Positions 45,801 to 55,299 of a DNA stretch of 64,000 nucleotides are shown piece after piece; position 1 is the stretch's first letter, and each line of letters opens with the position of its first letter. The notes under the pieces were generated by a model that saw only the letters and a program-made list of their open reading frames with translations, was not told where the DNA came from and searched no databases. A program made the translations under genes and the position numbers. Source of the stretch: Siphonodentalium dalli (taxonomy: Eukaryota > Mollusca > Scaphopoda > Gadilida > Siphonodentaliidae); NCBI GenBank assembly GCA_032622095.1, contig CP136067.1, forward strand, positions 55,719,899 to 55,783,898, given 5' to 3'.

Positions 45801-46019
45801 TGGTGTGACTCTCGCACTTCTAGCTCTCTCATTCCGTTACATTGGGGGCTCATTATGGTCCTCAAGAGTTGTGTCAAAAGTATATGGGAATATATATGGC
45901 CGGTCTGAGAGAGGACCTGGGTGAAGTCTTCATATGGTGAAACTCAAAGGGAAGCCATCATGTACAGATATAGGCTGACGATTTCTCTGTACTAGACATC
46001 TTGATCACTTGGTGACAGT

Positions 46020-46115
46020 AATTAAGAGGGCTTTGTGTGATCATCGAAGTTAAGAAACGTTGAGCTCGGTCAGTTCTTGGATGGGTGACCAGTGAGCGAT
46101 TCCGGGCGCTGCTGA
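46020..46115 (+). pseudogene. 5S rRNA-derived sequence, copy 2
   Basis: GATCATCGAAGTTAAGAAAC, then GTTGAGCTCGGTCAGTTCTTGGATGGGTGACC and a CCGGGCGCTGCTG end, closely follow the internal control region and 3' half of animal 5S rRNA. The 5' third of 5S is not recognisable and the downstream T-run terminator is absent, so this is a 5S-derived pseudogene or the head of a 5S-type SINE, not a working gene. Confidence 0.65.
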
Positions 46116-47033
46116 ATTTTAATTACAATTCGACCTGGTCTAAGACTCGAGAGTTCCCACACATAAGTGGTGACCCATTCAGCTAAGGAAACAGAGGATG
46201 CCTTTTTAAAAATAAGTTTCTATTTATTGATCACATGGCAAGATGCAACAAAGTGTCGTAATATTTTTGTATACATACTTGCATGTTATTTCCATTCGAT
46301 TTCACTTCTGTCTGAATAACTTATTGTTGTATTAGGGACATCAAAGTAAGTAGGTGGTTGGTTGTTTAGAAAAGTCAACATCTCTTTCAAAACAAATTCT
46401 AACCCAGATTGGGTGATTTGGATTTGTGCGAATGAACTTTCCAATAATTTATGTAAACAACTTTGCCCAACTCAGACATTTGAATTGGCTAGGCCAAGCC
46501 CTTCAACAAAAACAATATAGCACAAATAGTGATGGTTAATTAAATGAAACCATATGATAACGTCACAAGGAAGTCTCCCTATCATGATGGCTGCATTATT
46601 TAACAGTGTTCATGAATACGAGGTAGATATTTTAAAACCTATAAAGTTCTTCATGACAAGTGTTATAGTTAATAAATAAACATGTTTTAATTTCCTTATA
46701 TTTTATGTTTCCCCAGTTTGTAGTTACCAAGGTTAAAGAATCATTCTTTGTAAAAAACGCTTAGTCTACTACAGTATTTTTTTTCTATTTCTTGCAATAT
46801 CCTTCAGTTCCTAGGGAGATCGATATTGCTAAAAGAAAAGCCTGCGTTTTTGTTGTTTTCTAGCAGTTTGTTGTGGTAATGTAACATGTATATCTATTAT
46901 TTCCACACCCATCACAGAGATCTTTATAAAATTTAATGAGGTGATACTGGAGGGGTATAAGCAGGGTTTTCGTTCTCAGGCAGGCGCTGTTCATATAATT
47001 AGAAAGATGCATCACATCATCTATGCCAATGAA
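46116..47033. other. No supported gene
   Basis: Sequence just after the 5S-like unit (to about 46190) may be the body of the same repeat. The rest is AT-rich with nothing recognised. Confidence 0.35.
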
Positions 47034-47392
47034 TTAACCCTTTACCCAACAGAAGGGCCCTGTGCCAATGCATTCTCTTATATATAAGAGAATGCATTGG
47101 CTTAACACATTACAAATTATAAAATTGTTAAAGATTGTAAGAAAAAATGGTAAAAAGTGTTAAAAAAAGATTTTTTTTAGGCCAATGCATTCTCTTATAT
47201 ATGCGAGGCGACCTATGGTCGACTCGCATATATAAGAGAATACATTGGCACAGGGCATAACTATAATCATCACAATGTGGTCAATGAGCCGGTTCCAATG
47301 ATATCCATATGTGTATGGTTCTATTGAGACAGACCGAAGATATTTTAGGCTGTTGAAGCTTTATTTGGCCGGTTTGTTGGGTAAAGGGTTAA
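47034..47392. mobile_element. TTAA foldback MITE, class A, with one collapsed palindrome
   Basis: TTAA and CCCTTTACCCAACA ends. The first palindrome is reduced to a perfect 38-bp version (GCCAATGCATTCTCTTATA and its mirror) lacking the 31-bp GCGAG...CTCGC centre, while the second is intact. It lies downstream of the nuclear-receptor stop codon. Confidence 0.88.
47360..47365 (-). promoter_or_regulatory. Candidate polyadenylation signal AATAAA for the receptor gene
   Basis: On the minus strand this is AATAAA, about 470 bp past the stop codon at 47831-47833, and it is supplied by the class A MITE. I did not find a nearer AATAAA by eye. Use is unproven. Confidence 0.3.
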
Positions 47393-47830
47393 CAGAGAAT
47401 CATGCTTAATATGGATAAGAAATTCTTGACAGATCAAAATATAATTGGTGAATATTTTAGCTTGATTTTAGAAGGAAACCTAGTTTCTTGTGTTTCAATA
47501 AACATGACACTCACAAGGATAAATGCATTTTCCATGCAGACAATAGATTTTCACTATATCTGCCCGAAACGATTCCTTAACACCTATTACAAAATGAGCA
47601 GTTCTATTGAGAAAGTATATACTTGTTCTTACTAATCAAGTATTTCCAGCCTTTCTTTATAATATGGCTGGGTCCTATCCATATTCAATTCTCTCACTTA
47701 GAAATTATACTGTTTGTAGCTCTGACACAGACACCATGCATCTTTCATATCAGAAAAGCTACTGCCTACTGACATTGCCTTTTACCCCTCTTGTATAAAA
47801 TGACTATTGGAAATAGAACGGTTGACGATA

Positions 47831-48096
47831 TCACCCGTGCCCATCATCCCGCTTCGGAACATCATAGATTTCCGCGTAGAGTGGGGGGAGGTTGATTCGC
47901 TGCCATTGAGATCTGTAGTACGAGATGAGTTCGTTATGCTGGTTGCTTAATGTCCGCAGTTCTGGCAGTTTCATGACTGCCGATGTGAACAGGTTTTCTT
48001 CCGTTGAGTGGTTACGAACAACTTGTAGCTTAAATGCTTCGATTAACTTATCCTGAATTTTCTCCACACCATTAGTGTCTGATAACCCAGGACGGT
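47831..48096 (-). CDS. Receptor terminal exon: LBD helices 9-12 and stop
   Basis: Acceptor TTCCCCTGTTTCAG. It encodes (D)RPGLSDTNGVEKIQDKLIEA through the AF-2 helix LPPLYAEIYDVP and ends KRDDGHG-TGA. Base composition is visibly richer in GC than the flanks, as expected for a real exon. Confidence 0.9.
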
Positions 48097-51000
48097 CTGA
48101 AACAGGGGAACAGTATTATTAAAGACATCTAAATAGAAAGAACATAGCATGTCTCTTAACCCTTTGAGTGCCAGGGGCCGATCTCATCGGCCCTAAACCT
48201 ACAAAATAAGTCTGTTAAAGAATATAAGAATAAATTATTAAAATTGTAAAAAATTGTAAAAAAAAAATTAAAAAAATTAAAAATGTTAGGCCAATGCATT
48301 CTCTTATATATGCGAGGCGACCTATGGTCGACTCGCATATATAAGAGAATGCATTGGCACAGGGTATATGGGTTGATACAAAAATCGGACCTGGCACTCA
48401 AAGGGTTAAACGAGAATCTCTTATCAAATGAGATGTGGATGGCACAAAGATATATTTCTCAAGAGTCAATACATTCTGGCAAAATTTCCATAATCACTGA
48501 TTTATCAGATAATGATTTATCAGATAATTCACAGCCTTTCATCACAAGCATGTGTAACAGTTAAAACAAAATATGTAAGAATAGGATGTAGGCAATTAGG
48601 CATTACGATGCATGCACAACTCTATACAAAGTCACACAATTCAACTATTTTACAGCAGAAGAACATAACTTACAATTATACAAGACAGTCAATGACTGTG
48701 GAGACGCTCACCTACTGTAAAGACTGAGAAGAAAGGGACTTTGAAGACCAACACAGTCAGTACTTGTCAAAATAAGTTAAGACAAGTAGTTCTAAACATG
48801 GACATATACATGTAGCTCGGGATTTGCTGATGAGCCGGGCTCTTCACCTTGAAATTTCAAAGTGCACACTACTGTCAAATCTCCAACCCCCTTTTAAACA
48901 AGATAATCTTAACCATTCCATAGTCCTAAGTTCACAAAATTAATTTTGCACACCCCTCTTATGTTGAAATTTTATAACTGGAATGGGTGCTTCAAGCTCT
49001 CAAACTTTTGGGAATTTCCAGCCTGACATCTCCCATAAAGTCAAAATTTGTGCCCCATTACAACAGATTAACATGAAGTCGGCAAATATGGACTGTTGGT
49101 TTAAAAACATACTAGTTGGAAATTAAAATCAAATTATGAGAACTATTCATATAGTGAGTCTAAGTGTGGTTTAAGGATGTCTTATTTTTGGTGTGAAAAT
49201 CTAATCTACAACTAATGTTGTATCAGAAATGAAATTTTCAAGAGGAATCTATATATTATTATAACAGTAGCATACAACATAGATACAGGTAGTGAGGGTG
49301 GGGGAGCTATAACTTTTACCTCTGCCCCTAGTTGAACAAACATGAATCCCCATGTATTCATCTAGTAATTTTAAACAGTGGCTTTTAAGAGTTGAAGTTA
49401 ATTGATTTTCCAAAAAATGACCCCATTTGAACAGATCTGAACATGCCGCCCAAGGACCCTGCATACCAAATATAAGCTAAATAGACTTGAAGGTTCTTGA
49501 GAAGTAATAGTTGTTAGAATTACTATGGAGGGAGAAAGTTACGGCCCTGGCATCCCTCCCATTTGAACGTGAGTCGCCTACAGGTAAGGATTTCATATGG
49601 ATTGTTGACGGATTGGATGGACAGACCAATGGATGGAAGGACTCTCTGACAGACCGACAGTTTAAATCCAACAACAGCAATATACATGTACCTCGATTGT
49701 TTGTTCATAATTAGGTATAATGAGTTCACATAGATAAGTGGTTGTTAAGAAAATATTGGAACAGCCAAGCCTGAATTCAGTGTGTCTGAAGTCCCCAAAG
49801 AGTGAAACTAGTGATGCTATTCTGATAGGTGGGATAGCATCACCAAATTCACAATCTGGGAACCTAATTTTACTTAATCCCCAACTGCTATGGGAGACCT
49901 AGGGACAGATAGAAATTCTCCAGCTGAAGTTGGCGATGTATGCACACCCATTGGGCACCTCAATTATGCATTTTATCTTCTGCAAATTAGGGGATATAGA
50001 ATCTGAACAGAAGGAAAAAAAGCAGCTAAAAATGTTAATTTGAGACTCTAGATACTTCCCAGAAGATTATGCCTAAGCAGAATGAGGTCCTCAGAGGGTG
50101 TATTTGGTGATGCTAGCCTGCTGTGTGGAGCAACATAATTAAATTAACCCTCTGGGAACCTCATTCTACAAATGCCATGCACTCTTAATTCAAGCTTGGA
50201 GAAAAAGAAATTAATCTGATTTTAATGACCACTGAGTGATAATGTAAACAACAAGGGTGCTTCATTGATAACACCATTAATCTCATTTAAATTATGAATG
50301 ACATGAATTACACTCTCTGGGGATAGAGAGCACTATGGCATAGCAGTTGTTATCTTGTTTTATAAACATGTGTCCATCAGAGCACATGGGTGGCTTGCTG
50401 TAGTGAGAATACAAGGATATTAAAGTAATTTACTGAACATTTCGGTACATCGTTCCTGCTTTCTCCCAAACCCCTGATATCAACCAAATATAGTGGAGTG
50501 ACTAGAGGTACCTCCCCTTCCCTCCCAAAGATGTAATGTCATAGGTTCTTCAAAATTTTAATGAGTTTTTTTTTATTTAATTTAAAATAAAATATTTTAT
50601 CTAATAAAAAAAAATATTTATTAAAAATAAAATATATATATATATAATTTTTTTGGGTTAAATTGAGCAATAAGTTAAATCGAAAAAAGAAAAAAGAAAA
50701 TTCAGATTTATGTCCATAGCCCCACCCACATTTGACCCAGTGACCTCATTTGAACAAATCTGAACCACAGTCACCCAAGGTACCCTCATACCAAATATGA
50801 ACCCAATCGGCCCGACAACTTCAGAAAAGAAGTCGTTTTAAGAATTACTATGTGGAAATATAGTTATGGTCCTGACATCAAAACTATTTGACTCGGTGAC
50901 CTCATTTGAACAAATCTGAATGAGAGTCACCTAGGGAACATCCACACCAAATATGAACCAATTTGGTATGATGGTTTCAGAGGAGAAGATGTTTTAAAAA

Positions 51001-54000
51001 AAAGTTGACGGACGGCCAGACGGACGGACAGACGGACAGACGGACGACGGACGAGGAGTGATGACTGTAGCTCCACCGGAGACTTCATCTCAGGTGAGCT
51101 AAAAACACAACACAGTTATCATGTAAATGTTGGTGTGCAATAAATACAGAGCCTCACAGGCAAGTGAAGAAGGTGAAATTTATGTTATACTTCAAGTTGT
51201 AACAGTGCACCATAATAAAATTGTGCGATAAAATTTACCACATGTACATGCTGATGTAGTTATATCTATGGGTTATATACATACCAACAGTTGCTAGAAC
51301 AACACCCTCAAACAATCCAATCTCTGTATCGTTGAGGTTCAGCATGCAGAAACTATGTGAAAACTCAAACATCGCATGGACAAACTCAGGCTGCAAAGAG
51401 AGAAAAGATTGCAACATTATTGGAAATAAGTGTTTTAAAGTATTGAGCAAAATTATTCTCAGAATGATTCTCCCTCTCATCTGGATGCACCCACAGACAG
51501 AATTTGTTTCCAACCACTTTAACCCTTTCATGATGGGAGTTGCACTGGTGCAGCATCAAAGATACTGTGCCAGTACATTCTATTATATATGCGAGTCTCC
51601 CATAGAAAGCCTCGCATATATAACCCTTTCAGTGCCAAGTCCGATTTTTGTATCAACCGATATTTCCTTGATCATTTTTCAAATTTATTGATTTCCATCA
51701 ATGTATCACATTATTATAATCAATAAATTTGAAAAATGATCAAGGAAATATGGGTTGATACAAAAATCGGACTTGGCACTGAAAGGGTTAAGAGTATGCA
51801 CTGACTTGCAAGGTCAACGCATATATAAGAGAATGCATTGGCACAGGGTTTTCACAAAATTTCAGGAAACTCCAGTCATTGTAGGGTTAAACATCGCATG
51901 GATAGAATGAGGTTCTGGTCAGATGAACCTCACACCAATAACAAAACTAGATCAATACTAGAAATTATTGAACACATTATAATATGAAAAATAAAAAAAA
52001 TGGTCACATAAAAAAATATAAATATTTTATTGAACAGCACTGTTTTCTTGTCTTCGGAACCAAATTTACATCTCATTATTCGCATGTGTTTTTCGCGATT
52101 ACAACAATGTCTTATCAAATTAACACGACTGATATTCAGTGAAATAAATTTTCAAAAATATGAACCATCAATATAATTTCAAATCACACCACTTATCATT
52201 GCTAAATGATAAATTGAAAGACGTTGATAATTCGCCCTTTTTCGTTTCATTACCATGAGCACATACTGTCACTGGCAACTGAACCTAATATTAACTGTTC
52301 AAATCATGTATACTAATTACAAAATCCAACAGACAGCATTTTTATGAGGACTTGGCTCTCATATGTATGAAAAAAAAGTTTGAAGTTTTCACTTCTCAAA
52401 AATTACATCAAGATAAAACACACAAGAGCATCGCTATGGCGTCACATTGGCGCGGCAAAACTACCGTGATAATTCCAACACAGTGCCATAACAAAGGGCC
52501 ATAACCATAAATTGGCACGGGGAACCCAAATTCGAACTTGACCTGTATTTTGGGCTAGTAAACTCGCATACCAAATTAAATTCCATTCTATTCAGACTAA
52601 CTAAAGTTATAATCTGGAAACCAAAAGCGAACGGTACGATGGATGAACAGACAGGCAGACAGACCAAAAACATAATACGTCGTGTCTTTTTAAAACGGGC
52701 ATACAAAATATAACAAAGAAAGATTGACGCTTATTAGGTGCAAGAAATGACAATGGACATATGTGTATTGGGTAAAGGAATAAAGAGACCCAATACAAGG
52801 TCTTCACAGTGGGTAAATGTGCAAAAATTATTAAAACAAGTATGTAAAAGCATCACCACCAAGAAGAACATGGAGAAACATATAGATTTTGTTCTTATAT
52901 TAATTATTGATGGCTCTCCAATAACGAAAATATGTGTGTTGAAACCATTGTTAAACAAAACTGTTACAGTGATATGTCAACAAACATCGCTGATTGCGCA
53001 GTTAAAATATTTTAGTCCAAATATGATTTTCAGAATATTTGTCAATGCTTTGACCTTTTACCAATGTTTACTGTCAAGTTTTGATAAGTAATGCCACTGT
53101 AACAGTAATGTTTACAAAACAATGGTTTCGATAAAGGAAATCTAGTTTTGATATACAAAATATTTGTTCTTGGAGGGTTATAATGGAACTAAGAAGAAAG
53201 TCTTTCTATTTTTACATGGACTTTTATAAACTGTATGCAATTTCGGATGAACCCACTTTGAAGACCTTGAGTCCCTTTAAAGATACAGGCGGCGTTGGCG
53301 GTGGGTATGCTGTTAAAATATTCACCTCCGTAAAAAAAAAACCATAAACAGAAATAATAGTAAAATATAGACAGACTTTGTTCTTATACTAATCAGAAAT
53401 ATGGCATAAACAGTATGTTATTGTCAAATGTTTTTCCTTTGTTATGTAAACAAAAGCAAAAAACGTTAGGGAATCTGGCTTTTGTTTAGATCCGGATATG
53501 GTAAACATAAAGAGCGTTATTTGTTACTGTTTTCCTGATATGGAAATAATAAAGAGTGTTTATATCATTTGTGTGTGATTAACCAATAGAATTGCGCTGT
53601 GTTATGTAAACAGAAGCAAAACTTCTGTAACACGAGCAGGCTCTTGTTTACGTACACCATCGTACGTCTTGATAACAATATACTATTTACGCGTTGATTA
53701 TGTTTGGCATATGAACAAAACTATATATATTTTAATATTTAAAACTTCTGTTGATGGCGATTTTAACAAATATGAATATTTCTGCAACGAACACCGCCCG
53801 TGCCTTTAAAGATAAATTTTGCACATTCAGTGCACGGCTGCGTGTATGCAGTTTGTGTGGAGAACTAAAGAGATGCCAATCTTTTCTCGGATACAATACA
53901 ACTTTATATCGAACGATTATAAAACCATGATGGGTAGATTAATTAAGAGAATGAGAAGCTGGTACTCACTGAAAAGACCACTGAAATCTCATCCCGTGCG

Positions 54001-54133
54001 ATAACACTGCCATCATCAAAAGTCACAATATTGTCAACCCTGTTGAACATGCGACACATACGTGTCAACCAGATCTCAAAGAATCCCGTTTTAATCAGCA
54101 CCAGCTGGTCATCCTGAGAAAGATCTGGGAAGC
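47831..54133 (-). CDS. Nuclear receptor NR1E (E78-like), last three coding exons
   Basis: Minus-strand gene encoding the ligand-binding domain of a nuclear receptor, a ligand- or coregulator-responsive transcription factor. Exons on the minus strand are 54133-53970, 51390-51285 and 48096-47831. All introns are GT-AG and the phases match: phase 0 between the first two, phase 1 between the last two, where G plus AC restores Asp of DRPG. Visible landmarks are the helix 3-5 signature DLSQDDQLVLIKTGFFEIW, helix 7-9 FSHSFCMLNLNDTEIGLF, DRPGL, PELRTL in helix 10-11, and an intact AF-2 helix LPPLYAEIYDVP near the C-terminus (KRDDGHG, stop). The AF-2 excludes Rev-erb/E75-type truncated helix 12. The TRM..FN, DTEIGLF and LPPLxAEI(Y/F)D(V/I)PK.DD features are, from memory, most like insect E78. 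ROR, FXR/LXR or a mollusc-specific NR1 are alternatives. The DNA-binding domain and helix 1-2 exons were not found and probably lie beyond 64000. Introns carry several MITEs and the 2.4-kb repeat. Confidence 0.85.
48156..48409. mobile_element. TTAA MITE, class C (CCCTTTGAGTGCCA) carrying the class A cassette
   Basis: TTAA and CCCTTTGAGTGCCAGG termini, a classic piggyBac-like end. The centre holds a single 69-bp palindrome identical in design to class A (GTCGACC/GGTCGCC centre). The right arm GGTTGATACAAAAATCGGAC matches the class C element at 51620-51791, which has no cassette. It lies in the receptor intron just upstream of the terminal exon. Confidence 0.88.
48680..51104 (+). repeat. 2.4-kb dispersed repeat, copy 2
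   Basis: Near-identical to 17559-19972. It contains about 25 bp near 48700-48725 absent from copy 1, and lacks about 9 bp near 49358 that copy 1 has. It ends with the GACGGACA run and GGTGAGCTAAAA. It lies within the receptor intron, opposite to the gene's direction, and its right end is 180 bp from an exon. Confidence 0.85.
51285..51390 (-). CDS. Receptor exon: LBD helices 7-8
   Basis: Acceptor TTTCTCTCTTTGCAG, donor GTATGTATAT. 106 nt encode PEFVHAMFEFSHSFCMLNLN through VVLATV plus the first base of Asp. In frame with both neighbours. Confidence 0.9.
51519..51890. mobile_element. TTAA foldback MITE, class B, with class C insertion
   Basis: Ends TTAACCCTTTCATGATGGGAG and (inverse) TTAACCCTACAATGACTGGAG. 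Palindrome parts ATTCTATTATATATGCGAGTC at 51576 and a mirror at 51820-51845 remain. A class C element is inserted in the middle at 51620-51791. It lies in the receptor intron. Confidence 0.78.
51620..51791. mobile_element. Class C TTAA MITE without cassette, nested
   Basis: CCCTTTCAGTGCCAAGTCCG and its mirror enclose one long hairpin: TTTTTGTATCAACC..., TTGATCATTTTTCAAATTTATTGAT and their inverses around a 30-bp loop. TTAA is at the right end; the left reads ATAA. It is inserted in a class B palindrome, so it is younger than that copy. Confidence 0.8.
51891..52439. other. Intronic AT-rich DNA
   Basis: No recognisable element; within the receptor intron. Confidence 0.4.
52440..52715 (-). repeat. 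SINE-like or MITE-like dispersed repeat
   Basis: GGCACGGGGAACCCAAATTC, then GGGCTAGTAAACTCGCATACC, a GACAGGCAGACAGACC run and an AAAACATAATACGTCGTGTC end. The layout (conserved blocks ending in a GACA/GACG-type run) is like the end of the 2.4-kb repeat and is a type I associate with bivalve genomes. Only one copy is in the window, so the call rests on style. Confidence 0.4.
53277..53809 (+). mobile_element. TTAA-flanked inverted-repeat element, copy 2
   Basis: Collinear with 798-1299 (see there). The left end is TTAAAGATACAGGCGGCG and the right end, inverted, TTAAAGGCACGGGCGGTG, so the terminal repeat is clearer in this copy. It lies 160 bp from a receptor exon. Confidence 0.65.
53970..54133 (-). 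CDS. Receptor exon: LBD helices 3-5
   Basis: Acceptor TTTTCCACAG at 54134, donor GTGAGTACC from 53969. The exon starts at phase 1 (a preceding G would complete Gly of GFPDLSQDDQ) and ends after VVFS at phase 0. It covers the LBD signature through the beta-turn (NIVTFDDGSVIARDE). Confidence 0.88.
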
Positions 54134-54192
54134 CTGTGGAAAATGAATGGGAATTCATGAATATATCATGGCTAGCTAAATATCAACCCCAG

Positions 54193-54446
54193 TTAATCCT
54201 TCCATGACTGGAATTCCTAAAGTTTCGCGAAGACCATGTACCAATGCATTCTCTTACATATGCGAGTCTCACAATACATGTATATAAGAGAAACATTGGC
54301 CTAAAAATATTTATCTTGTCCTTGTAAGCCAGTGCATTCTCTTATATATGTGACGCTCCCAATGAGAGACTCATATATATAAGAGAATGTACTGGCACAG
54401 GATATTTAATGCTGCACCAGCACAGATCCTGTCATGAAAGGGTTAA
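54193..54446. mobile_element. TTAA foldback MITE, class B
   Basis: TTAA on both sides. Ends TCCTTCCATGACTGGAA and CCCTTTCATGACAGGAT (inverted). Two palindromes with ATTCTCTTA(C/T)ATATG(C/T)GAG stems; the first has lost part of its centre (GTCTCACAATACATGTATATAAG). Confidence 0.78.
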
Positions 54447-55119
54447 ACAATAACTCCAACATAATCACTACCGTTCATGATTTACAATCAGCATATATAC
54501 TCAGTACCTTACAATATTCATGTTTAAATTCCAGCAGTACCGGTACTAATTATCACGCAACCATCTGTGAATGAATTTAAAACTGAGCAAAAAATAGCAT
54601 GAGCTGAATTTATATCGAACCACAGGGAAAATAAAGAGGAAAACATTAATCAGTTACATACATTAGAGAAAGTTGGACTGAATAGACAATGATATTTACA
54701 TGCGGGCAACCTATCTCAAGACCATTATTCATGTATGTAAAGCAATAAATCATGGTATAACCTTCAATGTTGCAATGCCTGTAAGAAATACACATGTTCC
54801 AGCCTTAAGGTACATCTCCATATGCACACAGTGGTCATACAGTCTGAATTAATGTCAAACCAACTAATTAAACACACTCACACAACTGTTAGTATTTCCT
54901 AACAGTATTTAATATACATGTGCATGTATCATAAGGAACAATTAAGAACTTAAACTGCCATCAAGCAGATACAAGGCTTTTACGAAAATATTTTGTCAGT
55001 TTGGAATTCGCACAGCACGGTGCACGAATTAAAAATGTGTAAATTCAAAACTGAGCGAATAATAGTACTGCACAAATTTAAATATGAGTAAGTACTCCCA
55101 CTTGACATCGAGACAATCC
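54447..55119. other. No supported gene
   Basis: Probably intron of the receptor gene; I looked here for the helix 1-3 exon and did not find it. Confidence 0.35.
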
Positions 55120-55252
55120 AATAAATATAGTTAAAGGCTCACTTGTGTCCTTAAAACTGTCATTCGACGGAGCCCAGAACAATAAATATAGTTAAAGACT
55201 CACTTGTGTCCCTAAAATTGTCATTCGACGGAGTCCTGAACATTAAATATAG
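55120..55252 (+). repeat. Two tandem copies of a 61-bp unit
   Basis: AATAAATATAGTTAAAG(G/A)CTC followed by ACTTGTGTCC and GTCATTCGACGGAG, repeated with a few changes, then a partial third start. Non-coding. Confidence 0.85.
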
Positions 55253-55299
55253 CATATTTCACAAATACAAATAAAATAGCCAGCATGTTGATCGAAGTA

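Noticed and set aside
46020-46115. Functional 5S rRNA gene
   Set aside because: The 5' third is not recognisable, there are substitutions in the control region, and no T-run terminator follows.
52738-53091. 117-codon plus-strand frame in the receptor intron
   Set aside because: No recognisable domain. It lies opposite to the gene and shares a short stretch with the repeat-flanking sequence near 255-290.
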